Shown here piece after piece: positions 36,922-45,101 of a stretch of 64,000 bases of DNA. The DNA comes from Ulvibacter antarcticus (GTDB lineage Bacteria > Bacteroidota > Bacteroidia > Flavobacteriales > Flavobacteriaceae), in assembly GCF_003688405.1 (NCBI RefSeq), contig NZ_REFC01000013.1, positions 1-64,000 of the forward strand. Reading direction: 5' to 3'. A program made the position numbers and the translations under genes. The stretch's first letter is position 1, and the number at the start of each line of letters is the position of its first letter. Below the pieces are notes generated by a model. The model was not told the origin of the DNA. It saw only the letters and a list, made by a program, of their open reading frames with translations, and did no database searches.

Positions 36922-38814
36922 CTATTTTATCATCTCATAGCTACGCTTTATAAACGCAGTTAATTCTTCTCCCTTTAAAAGGTTTTTACTCAAGCGAGCA
37001 AGATCCAGTGCTTGACTAACCAACCGCTCTTTCTTCTTTTGAGTTTTGGTATTTAAAATCTCACCTACCAATTCGTGATTCGTATTTACAATTAGATTGT
37101 ACATTTCCGGCATTTGTCCCATTCCGAACATACCACCGCCACCACCAGACTGCTGCATTTCCTTCATACGTCGCATGAATTCTGGCTCAGTAATGATAAA
37201 CGGACTTGCATTGCTGTCCATTGCTTCCAACTGAACCGCGAACTTTTCCGAAGGTATTACTTCAGTCAAGAATGTTTTTAGCGTTTCTTTTTCTTCATCG
37301 GAAAGTTTTGAAATAGCAGTATCCTCTTTTTTAATAAGGTTATCGATATGATCTCCATCCACTCTCGCGAAAGAAACATTTTCTTCAGTTGATTCTAATT
37401 TCTGAATCAAATGCGACACAATTGGAGAGTCTAATAACAACACTTCATATCCTTTTTCTTTGGCAGATTCAATATACGAATGCTGCTCTTCCTTATTTGA
37501 AGCGTATAATATCACCAATTTATCATCCTTATCGGTCTGTGTGACTTTTATCTTTTCCTTCAATTCAGAAAAAGTGTAGAATTTTCCATCTACCGTAGGA
37601 TACAATACGAAATCCTGTGCTTTTTCAAAGAATTTTTCTTCGGAAAGCATACCATATTCTATTACAATCTTTATATCGTTCCACTTCGATTCGAAGTCCT
37701 CACGGTTGCTATTAAACAAACTTTTCAATTTGTCTGCAACTTTACGCGTTATATAACTTGCGATTTTCTTTACAGCACCATCTGCCTGTAAATAACTTCT
37801 TGAAACATTTAATGGGATATCCGGCGAATCAATCACTCCTCTTAACATTGTTAAGAATTCGGGAACTATACCTTCCACGTTATCTGTTACAAACACCTGA
37901 TTTTGATACAATTGTATCTTATCCTTTTGCATGTTCATATCATTGGTCATCTTCGGGAAATAAAGAATTCCTGTAAGATTAAACGGGTAATCTACATTCA
38001 AGTGGATATTAAATAAAGGTTCATCAAATTGCATTGGATACAACTCTCTGTAAAAGCTCTTGTAATCTTTATCTTCTAACTCTGTAGGTTGTTTTGTCCA
38101 CGCCGGATTTGGATTGTTGATGATATTATCAACTTCCTTTGTAGGTGCTTTATCTTCTTCTTTAGCTCCTTCAGGTTTTGGTAATGTTTCTGTGATGGTT
38201 CCAAATTTAATTGGAATAGGCATAAACTTATTATACTTCACCAACAGTTCAGTGATTTTGCTCTTCTCCAAAAACTCGGTAGAATCTTCTGCGATATGCA
38301 AAATAATCTCTGTTCCTCTTTTGGTTTTCTTAGCTTTTGTGATCTTGTATTCAGGTGAACCGTCACACTCCCAGTGTACTGCCGGCTCATCTTTATAGCT
38401 CTTGGTGATGATCTCTACTTTTTCCGCCACCATAAAGGCAGAGTAAAAACCGAGACCGAAGTGTCCAATAATCCCGGCATCTTCACCTTTTTTGTCTTTG
38501 TATTTTTCAAGAAACTCTTCAGCTCCCGAAAATGCAATTTCATTAATATATTTTTCAACTTCATCTTGAGTCATCCCGATTCCCTGATCGATGATACGAA
38601 GCTGCTTTTTTTCCTTATCGATTTTCACCTCGATCATCGGATTACCGTACTCGACTTTCGCTTCTCCAATACTAGTTAAATGCTTTAGTTTTAAAGTTGC
38701 ATCTGTTGCATTAGAAATTAATTCACGTAAAAAGATTTCGTGATCGCTGTATAAAAACTTTTTAATCAGCGGAAATATATTCTCTACCGCTACATTAATA
38801 GTGCCCTTGCTCAT
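36922..38814 (-). CDS. htpG: Molecular chaperone HtpG (Hsp90)
   Basis: 630 residues, full length for bacterial Hsp90. The GHKL ATPase motifs are in place: ELISNATDAT (31-40), DQGIGMT (76-82) and GHFGLGFYS (117-125). The middle domain carries SYLQAD, a conserved segment with catalytic-loop residues, and the C-terminal dimerisation domain ends ...EELTAFIKRSYEMIK. A glycine-rich MFGMGQMPEM stretch near residue 550 is typical of Bacteroidota HtpG. Cytosolic stress chaperone. Upstream on the minus strand there is a TGACA-N3-TGTCA inverted repeat (38887-38899), a candidate stress operator. It has its own terminator. Confidence 0.97.
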   Translation of the reverse strand: MSKGTINVAVENIFPLIKKFLYSDHEIFLRELISNATDATLKLKHLTSIGEAKVEYGNPMIEVKIDKEKKQLRIIDQGIGMTQDEVEKYINEIAFSGAEEFLEKYKDKKGEDAGIIGHFGLGFYSAFMVAEKVEIITKSYKDEPAVHWECDGSPEYKITKAKKTKRGTEIILHIAEDSTEFLEKSKITELLVKYNKFMPIPIKFGTITETLPKPEGAKEEDKAPTKEVDNIINNPNPAWTKQPTELEDKDYKSFYRELYPMQFDEPLFNIHLNVDYPFNLTGILYFPKMTNDMNMQKDKIQLYQNQVFVTDNVEGIVPEFLTMLRGVIDSPDIPLNVSRSYLQADGAVKKIASYITRKVADKLKSLFNSNREDFESKWNDIKIVIEYGMLSEEKFFEKAQDFVLYPTVDGKFYTFSELKEKIKVTQTDKDDKLVILYASNKEEQHSYIESAKEKGYEVLLLDSPIVSHLIQKLESTEENVSFARVDGDHIDNLIKKEDTAISKLSDEEKETLKTFLTEVIPSEKFAVQLEAMDSNASPFIITEPEFMRRMKEMQQSGGGGGMFGMGQMPEMYNLIVNTNHELVGEILNTKTQKKKERLVSQALDLARLSKNLLKGEELTAFIKRSYEMIK

Positions 38815-39151
38815 TATATTATTGTTTTGATTAATTTATTATTCTGAAGAGCTAATAGTCAAATAGAATACCATTTCAGTTATGGCTGACACCTTGTCAC
38901 TAATTATAATAGTATGTGTGGTGATTTCCGAAGAAAATAGACGTTATAGAAAAAGCAGTATAAACTTTAACAAAATTTTGTTTAAAGGTTGCAGAAAGGG
39001 TTTAAACAATTTTCGTAATTTTATACCGAGATAATAAATAATAAAACTTGCTATGAAAAAGGTAAAATTATTCTATTATCTTATTGGTTAAGGTTGTTTA
39101 AAAGGGTGCATAAACTGCACCCTTTTTCCATTTAAAAACTTAAGAAGCTTG
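38815..39151. other. htpG upstream gap with a possible micro-ORF unit
   Basis: The 337-bp gap contains htpG leader DNA, the inverted repeat TGACA cct TGTCA at 38887-38899, and at 39053-39091 a 12-codon plus-strand ORF (MKKVKLFYYLIG) in the same 'ctATGAAAAA' start context used by real genes here. The ORF is followed 9 nt later by a strong hairpin with T's. No other gene is visible. Confidence 0.4.
39101..39127. terminator. Bidirectional-looking terminator hairpin
   Basis: aaagggtgca (39101-39110) and tgcaccettt's true form tgcaccc-ttt (39116-39125) pair perfectly over 10 bp with a 5-nt loop, and T's follow on the plus strand. It may end the S9 peptidase mRNA on the minus strand (stop 39152) as well as any plus-strand transcript over the micro-ORF. 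Confidence 0.75.
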
Positions 39152-41605
39152 TTAGTTTTTTAATTCTGTAGTAGGCATAATGCTGTTCTCTTCCCTGTTC
39201 TTAACGTATGTATCTAACCATGTATCCTGTTCCCAAAGTAAGTGAAGGATACTCTCTTTAGCGCGATACCCGTGACTTTCTTTTGGAAGCATAACGAGTC
39301 TGGCAGGAGCTCCAAGACCTTTTAAAGCATTAAAATAACGCTCACTTTGCAGCGGATATGTCCCCGAATTGTTATCTGCTTCCCCATGAACTAGCAATAA
39401 AGGGGTTTTCATTTTATCGGCATGCATAAACGGTGACATAGTATAATAAGTTTCCGGCGAATCCCAATAACTACGTTCCTCACTTTGAAATCCGAAAGGT
39501 GTAAGGGTTCTGTTATAGGCGCCTGATCTAGCTATACCCGCGGCAAACAGATTACTATGACTCAATAAATTTGCGACCATAAATGCACCATAAGAATGAC
39601 CGCCAACGCCTACACGATTACGATCTATGTATCCTAATTTATCAACGGCATCGATAGCGGCTTTGGCATTTCCCACCAATTGTTCTCTAAACGTATCGTT
39701 AGGTTGTTCGTCACCTTCACCAACGATTGGAAAAGCAGCGTCATCCAGAACCACATATCCCTGAGTCACCCAGTAGATAGGCGAACCATAATAAGGATAG
39801 ATAAATTCATTGGGATTTGTGGTGTTTTGTGACGCACTGTTTTTATCCTTGAATTCTCGTGGGTATGCCCATAATATCAAAGGTTTTTTCTCTTTCTTAT
39901 CCATATCATAGCCCACCGGTAAATATAGTGTGCCTTGCAGTTCCAGTCCGTCGTCACGCTTATATGAAATTACTTCTTTGTGAACATTAGCGAGGCTTTT
40001 ATAAGGATTGTCGAATGACGTGACTGGAGTAAGGTCATTTTCTTTGTAGATATTTCTGAAAAAATAATTAGGGTATTCATTTTGCGATTCGATTCGCACT
40101 AGAATTTTACCTTTTTTCATGTCAATAGCGGTTCGAAGGTCTTCCAGTTTATCGGTAAATTTCGATTCGTAAATACGCTTTGTTTTATGAGTTTTAAGAT
40201 TAAATTCATCTACAAAAGGAAACTGTCCTTTTTCAGAAAAACCATCTCCCATGGCGAATAATTTTCCATCTATAATTTCGAGGACCGATCGGTTAAATTT
40301 ATTTTTCTTCTTTACGAAGCTTCCAGGATGACTATAACGATCCTGATAATTACGATCATGAATAATTTTGGGTGTTTCCGAAGCATTAGAAGGATTAAAA
40401 AGGTAGGTTTTGGTATTTCTGTCGTTCCACCAATAATCATAAGCCGTGGCTATATTATCATTACCCCAGCTAATAACTGAAAATCGATTTTTCGTTTTCA
40501 AAAGCATTGAAGGTTTACCATTAAACGGCGCGTTTAGTTGATATACAGCATCCCGGAATTCAACTTCTATTTCCGGATCTCCTCCATCGAGCGCCTCGGC
40601 CCAATAGAGAGTCGCAGGAGTATCGCTGCGCCAAGCCATATCGCGTTTCCCTTTTCGGGTTGCCATAAAACCTTTGGGTTGTACTTCATTTAGTGGTACG
40701 TCGTTTACAGTTGCCACAGCTTTTCCACTTGTATTGTAAACCACACTTGTGAAAGGAAACCTGTAATAAGGCACCAGATATGAAAACGGTCTTTTTAAAT
40801 GACTGATCATTATATATGCCCCATCTGGCGAAAAATCTATATCGTCGTACATAGCAACCGGAAGAAAATCACTGATCTCACCCTTAAGGTTTACTTTTTT
40901 GATTTCTGAAAAGGCTAGTTGCTCAAAATTTAATTCGTCGTTAGGATTTTTCAGTAAATCCTGATAGGTTCTGTTTTGTGCCTTCTCTCCATCACTTACT
41001 GAAACAGTTGGGCCTTCAGGAACTGCTTCGGAAGTGTTGATTAATTCTTTTCTGTTCTTCGGAAGCATTTTTACAAGCAAGGCCGAATTATCACCAAACC
41101 AGCTAATCGGATTTCTCATATTAGCGTTTATAGTTCCTTCTGTTAATCGTTTGGCCGAAGCATTTTCAATATCCAGAATCCAAACTTCCGTTCCAGTAGC
41201 TGTAGTATTTAAAAATGCGATATACTTTTCATTAGGAGAGTAATTAAAATAGGAAAACCTTGCGTTTTCAGGCAATCCCGACACGGCTGAAGCATCTTTG
41301 ATAAGGGCTTTTTTTACTTTAATATCATTGTAGAAATTGGTCCGACTCCCAATATTAGTTTTTGGGTTGATTCTCAAGCCTGCAAGTCTCATCTCAGTTT
41401 CGGATAATTCGGAAATAGACTTATAGGCATCACGATAAAGAAGGACGACATTTTCACCTTTATTGTCAATTAGTACAGATGGAGCTAATGGTGCATCGAC
41501 CAGTTCAAGGATTTCGGCCGGGGGCTTTTGATATGTAAGTTTTTCTTGCGCTAATAAAGGAAGACAAACTAATAGAAACGAAATGAGTAAGCAAAGGTTT
41601 TTCAT
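39152..41605 (-). CDS. S9-family peptidase, glutamyl-endopeptidase-like (S9D)
   Basis: 817 residues with a signal peptide ending LPLLAQ. An N-terminal beta-propeller (about 60-560) precedes an alpha/beta hydrolase catalytic domain. The nucleophile elbow is GGHSYGAFMVANLLSHS with Ser671; GGHSYGAF and the C-terminal KESHGYRAKES histidine are characteristic of the S9D group that includes plant chloroplast glutamyl endopeptidase. The charge-relay Asp is in LLVHGEADNN. Exported, probably periplasmic, and involved in peptide breakdown. It stands alone between htpG and the divergent ketosynthase gene. Confidence 0.9.
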   Translation of the reverse strand: MKNLCLLISFLLVCLPLLAQEKLTYQKPPAEILELVDAPLAPSVLIDNKGENVVLLYRDAYKSISELSETEMRLAGLRINPKTNIGSRTNFYNDIKVKKALIKDASAVSGLPENARFSYFNYSPNEKYIAFLNTTATGTEVWILDIENASAKRLTEGTINANMRNPISWFGDNSALLVKMLPKNRKELINTSEAVPEGPTVSVSDGEKAQNRTYQDLLKNPNDELNFEQLAFSEIKKVNLKGEISDFLPVAMYDDIDFSPDGAYIMISHLKRPFSYLVPYYRFPFTSVVYNTSGKAVATVNDVPLNEVQPKGFMATRKGKRDMAWRSDTPATLYWAEALDGGDPEIEVEFRDAVYQLNAPFNGKPSMLLKTKNRFSVISWGNDNIATAYDYWWNDRNTKTYLFNPSNASETPKIIHDRNYQDRYSHPGSFVKKKNKFNRSVLEIIDGKLFAMGDGFSEKGQFPFVDEFNLKTHKTKRIYESKFTDKLEDLRTAIDMKKGKILVRIESQNEYPNYFFRNIYKENDLTPVTSFDNPYKSLANVHKEVISYKRDDGLELQGTLYLPVGYDMDKKEKKPLILWAYPREFKDKNSASQNTTNPNEFIYPYYGSPIYWVTQGYVVLDDAAFPIVGEGDEQPNDTFREQLVGNAKAAIDAVDKLGYIDRNRVGVGGHSYGAFMVANLLSHSNLFAAGIARSGAYNRTLTPFGFQSEERSYWDSPETYYTMSPFMHADKMKTPLLLVHGEADNNSGTYPLQSERYFNALKGLGAPARLVMLPKESHGYRAKESILHLLWEQDTWLDTYVKNREENSIMPTTELKN

Positions 41606-41747
41606 TGATCGAAATTTTCGAAAAAGATAGGCATTAAATAGGTATCTTACAATCTAATAACTATGCTCGCATAATATATAATTCTAAAAAGTTTCTCCCA
41701 ATAAAGGGTAATACTTATCTTGCACTACCGATTTAACAAAGCACTTA

Positions 41748-42755
41748 ATGTATACATCAAAAATCACCGGATTGGGCAGCTATGTGCCCGAAAATATAGT
41801 TACGAACGACGATCTGTCTAAATTAATGGATACGAACGATGCCTGGATACAGGAGCGCACAGGTATTGAGGAGCGCCATCACATTAAGAAAGGTGATGGT
41901 AATTCGACTTCAGTAATGGGTGTAAAAGCTTCAAAGATTGCCTTAGAAAGGGCCGGATTAAAACCCAAGGACATAGATATGATCGTATTTGCGACCTTAA
42001 GTCCGAATATGTATTTCCCAGGCGGTGGAGTAGAGGTGCAGGAAATGATGGGGATGCGAACGATTCCGGCATTGGATGTAAGGAATCAATGTAGTGGGTT
42101 TGTATATGCGATATCGGTTGCCGATCAGTTTATCAAGACTGGAATGTATAAAAACATATTGGTTATTGGAAGTGAGAATCACAGTGGCGGTCTTGATTTT
42201 TCAGATCGCAGCAGAAGTATATCCGTTATTTTCGGAGACGGAGCCGGTGCTGCAGTTTTATCTCGAAACGAAAGTGGGAAAGGTGGAATATTGTCTACAC
42301 ATCTTCACAGTGAAGGGAAACATAAAAATGAATTATCACTTCAAGGACCAAGTACTGAGTATTGGGTCCCTGAAATTATAGAAAAGAATCCTCAGGAAAA
42401 TATTCCTTATTACCCGTATATGAATGGACAATTTGTGTTTAAACATGCCATTGTTCGGTTTTCAGAAGTAATAAACGAAGGGCTTAAAGCAAACAATTTG
42501 AAGGTAGAAGATATCGATATGTTGATTCCGCATCAAGCCAATTTGAGAATCTCTCAGTTTATACAAAAGAAAATGAAATTGCCGGATTCGAAAGTTTTTA
42601 ATAACATTCAGAAGTATGGGAATACCACAGCTGCTTCAATCCCAATTGCATTAACAGAAGCATGGGAAGCCGGAAAAATTAAGGAAGACGATTTGGTTGT
42701 ACTTGCGGCTTTCGGAAGTGGATTCACTTGGGGAAGCACGATTATTCGATGGTAG
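41748..42755 (+). CDS. 3-oxoacyl-ACP synthase III family protein (FabH-like)
   Basis: 335 residues with the ketoacyl-synthase III triad: Cys115 (RNQCSGFVYA), His262 (LIPHQANLRIS) and Asn292 (QKYGNTTAAS). GFGSG-like AAFGSGFTWGS closes the fold. It condenses an acyl-CoA primer with malonyl-ACP in fatty-acid initiation or a related pathway. It lies outside any fatty-acid cluster, so it may be a second, specialised KAS III; I leave the symbol blank. The region 18-25 nt upstream reads tatcttgc, a one-mismatch -7 box. No plus-strand terminator follows it. Confidence 0.88.
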   Translation: MYTSKITGLGSYVPENIVTNDDLSKLMDTNDAWIQERTGIEERHHIKKGDGNSTSVMGVKASKIALERAGLKPKDIDMIVFATLSPNMYFPGGGVEVQEMMGMRTIPALDVRNQCSGFVYAISVADQFIKTGMYKNILVIGSENHSGGLDFSDRSRSISVIFGDGAGAAVLSRNESGKGGILSTHLHSEGKHKNELSLQGPSTEYWVPEIIEKNPQENIPYYPYMNGQFVFKHAIVRFSEVINEGLKANNLKVEDIDMLIPHQANLRISQFIQKKMKLPDSKVFNNIQKYGNTTAASIPIALTEAWEAGKIKEDDLVVLAAFGSGFTWGSTIIRW

Positions 42756-42794
42756 CTTCAGAAAAAACGAGAAAAGATATATTCAAAATTTGAC

Positions 42795-42830
42795 AAAAAA
42801 ATACCTTCCGAAGAAAACTTCAGAAGGTAT
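42795..42830 (-). terminator. Minus-strand intrinsic terminator without an upstream gene
   Basis: ataccttc (42801-42808) with gaaggtat (42823-42830), continued by gaag/cttc inside; the one mismatch is G-U only on the minus-strand RNA. The A-run at 42795-42801 gives the T-tract on the minus strand. Confidence 0.7.
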
Positions 42831-42993
42831 GCAAATACCTAGAGTCAACAATTTTTTAAAGGCTAATTCAAATAAATTATAAACGTATAGGATACTAAAT
42901 AGACTACGATTAATTTAAAATGTTACATTAATTTTCAAAATTATTCTTGAAATAACCGATTTTAACACATAAAATTGTGTTCCAAACAGTATC

Positions 42994-43030
42994 AAAAAAA
43001 AACAAACCCGAGATTAAAACCTCGGGTTTG
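42994..43030 (-). terminator. Second minus-strand intrinsic terminator without an upstream gene
   Basis: caaacccgag (43003-43012) and ctcgggtttg (43021-43030) form a perfect 10-bp stem. Nine A's at 42994-43002 become the T-tract on the minus strand, while the plus-strand side has none. Confidence 0.75.
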
Positions 43031-43209
43031 CAACTTTACTGCTATTATTAACACTAACCATCAACGTAAAAATTTTCACAGTAAAGCAGAAATATTTCTA
43101 TACTATAGACGTGACAAAACTTAATATGTTACATCCAAAAGTTAGATTTAACTTAGTTTTATGAATTTCGGCTGAACGGCGGAATAAAACATTTATACAT
43201 TAAAATACT

Positions 43210-43569
43210 ATGAAAAAAACACTTGTAATTGGAGCCAGTTTAAACCCGGGACGATACTCGAACTTGGCAATTGTAAATTTAGTTAACAATAAACAGGATG
43301 TAGTGGCTATTGGCTTAAAGAAAGGCATTGTGGCTGGAGTAGAAATAGAAACGGAAAATGTTCATTTTACAGATATAGATACAGTGACTTTGTATTTAAA
43401 CCCTTCCCGTCAACAAGCTTTTTATGATTATATCATTTCTCTGAAACCCAAGCGTGTGATTTTTAATCCGGGTACCGAAAACCCTGAATTATTCACGCTA
43501 CTCACAAAAAATAATATTGCATTCGAAAGCGCTTGTACCCTTGTTTTACTTAGTACGAATCAGTACTAG
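43210..43569 (+). CDS. CoA-binding (Rossmann) domain protein
   Basis: 119 residues forming a single CoA_binding_2 Rossmann domain, starting MKKTLVIGASLNPGRYSN with the nucleotide-binding glycine loop and followed by KPKRVIFNPGTENPEL. Stand-alone proteins of this kind bind CoA or related nucleotides; their physiological role is not established. Its last 24 nt overlap the end of the convergent symporter gene. Confidence 0.85.
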   Translation: MKKTLVIGASLNPGRYSNLAIVNLVNNKQDVVAIGLKKGIVAGVEIETENVHFTDIDTVTLYLNPSRQQAFYDYIISLKPKRVIFNPGTENPELFTLLTKNNIAFESACTLVLLSTNQY

Positions 43570-44985
43570 TCCGAGATATGTAAGGAATCCATTAAGAATC
43601 AAAATAAAGAATTGAAAATCGAACGCGAAATATTTCAAACAAAGAAAACTAATACTATAGCCTATAAATGGTGTCGCAATAGCGATATAGGGTACTAATT
43701 TATCTTTTACTTTCCATTTGGAAAACAACCCAAAAGCATAAAGCCCGAGCAAGGGACCATAGGTATAACCAGCAAAAGTAAACAGCTTAGCTATTACAGA
43801 TGCATCTCCTATTATATAATTAAAAGATATAATGACCACGATTAACACTATTGACATAATAATGTGAATCTGCTTACGAACACGTTTTTGCTTTTGTTCA
43901 TCGTATTTCTTTTCAATATCAAGAATATCTATACTAAATGAGGTTGTCAATGCAGTTAGAGCGCTATCTGCACTTGAGTAGGCTGCAGCAATCAACCCTA
44001 ATAGGAAGAATATAGCAATTCCGGTGCCCATATTAGATTGTACCGCTATCGTTGAAAATAGTTGGTCTTTATGTGCATCGATTCCATTTTGCTCGGCATA
44101 AACAGTAAGTAATACTCCAAGTCCTAAGAAGATAAAATTCACTATTGTTAGTACAATGGTAAACCAAAACATATTTTTTTGTGCGTCTTTTAGATTGCGA
44201 CACGTAAGATTTTTTTGCATCATATCCTGATCGAGTCCTGTCATTACTATCGCAATAAAAGCTCCGCTAATAAATTGTTTTACAAAATGATCTCCCGATT
44301 TCCAATCTTCGAAATAGAATATTTGAGACATATCACTCTCTGCAATAAAATTGAAGATTTGGTTCCCGGAGAGTCCAAGACCTGAAGCTACATAATAAAC
44401 TGCAACACCAACCGCAATTAGCATAAACAGGGTTTGAAGAGTATCTGTCCAAACAATGGTTTTAATACCGCTTTTAAACGTGTATAACCAGATTAGTAGG
44501 ATAGTGATGGTGACGGTGACCCAAAATGGTATTCCCATCGCATTGAACACTAATTCCTGAAGCACAATTGCTACAAGATATAATCTAAAACTCGCGCCTA
44601 CGATTCTCGATAGTAAGAAAAAAGAGGCTCCTGTTTTATAAGAAGCAGTTCCAAAACGACCTTCAAGATATGAATAAATGGAAGTAAGGTTTAATCGATA
44701 ATATAAAGGGAGTAACACAGTTCCTATCACAGCATAACCAACAGTGTAGCCTAATACCACTTGAAAATAGCTAAAATTTGAAGCTTCTACCCATCCCGGA
44801 ACGGAAATAAAAGTGACACCACTTAGGGAGGCGCCTATCATTCCAAATGCAACCAAATACCAAGGTGATTGTTTTCCCGCCTTAAAGAAATCGTAATTAC
44901 TTCCGCCTTTGTTTGTTAAGTAAGAGATAAAGAGTAAAATTCCGAAATAACCGGCAATTAATAACACAATATGTAATGGCTGCAT
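43546..44985 (-). CDS. Sodium:solute symporter family protein
   Basis: 479 residues with roughly 13 transmembrane helices and the LeuT-like SSS layout. The N-terminal segment has GGSNYDFFKAGKQSPWYLVAFGMIGASLSGVTFISVPG (about 28-66), and AAYSSADSALTALTTSFSIDIL carries the conserved serine/threonine sodium-site region. It imports an organic solute with Na+ across the inner membrane; the substrate cannot be told. Monocistronic in this window. No known partner enzyme sits beside it. Confidence 0.93.
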   Translation of the reverse strand: MQPLHIVLLIAGYFGILLFISYLTNKGGSNYDFFKAGKQSPWYLVAFGMIGASLSGVTFISVPGWVEASNFSYFQVVLGYTVGYAVIGTVLLPLYYRLNLTSIYSYLEGRFGTASYKTGASFFLLSRIVGASFRLYLVAIVLQELVFNAMGIPFWVTVTITILLIWLYTFKSGIKTIVWTDTLQTLFMLIAVGVAVYYVASGLGLSGNQIFNFIAESDMSQIFYFEDWKSGDHFVKQFISGAFIAIVMTGLDQDMMQKNLTCRNLKDAQKNMFWFTIVLTIVNFIFLGLGVLLTVYAEQNGIDAHKDQLFSTIAVQSNMGTGIAIFFLLGLIAAAYSSADSALTALTTSFSIDILDIEKKYDEQKQKRVRKQIHIIMSIVLIVVIISFNYIIGDASVIAKLFTFAGYTYGPLLGLYAFGLFSKWKVKDKLVPYIAIATPFIGYSISFLCLKYFAFDFQFFILILNGFLTYLGLVLIRTK

Positions 44986-45058
44986 AAATTTGTAGACTTA
45001 ATGACAAGATTTCGATAAAAATACAAAGTTTATAAAAGCGAACACCTTATTTTTTTAT

Positions 45059-45066
45059 TACTTTTG
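45059..45066 (+). promoter_or_regulatory. Likely -7 box of the T9SS propeller protein gene
   Basis: TACTTTTG matches TAnnTTTG and lies 35 nt before the ATG at 45102. Confidence 0.45.
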
Positions 45067-45101
45067 GATGCATTTGAAAATTAACTAATTACAAAAAAAT
45101 T

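Larger units (their letters stand above)
42756..43209. other. Gap with two minus-strand terminators and no recognised gene
   Basis: 454 bp of AT-rich DNA between the ketosynthase gene and the CoA-binding gene, both on the plus strand. It holds two strong hairpins whose T-tracts lie only on the minus strand (42795-42830 and 42994-43030), a minus-strand TAATTTTG box (42943-42936) between them, and an 8-bp inverted repeat ctttactg/cagtaaag (43034-43041, 43079-43086). No minus-strand ORF longer than about 15 codons starts with ATG here. This is the arrangement expected for one or two small RNAs. Confidence 0.45.
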
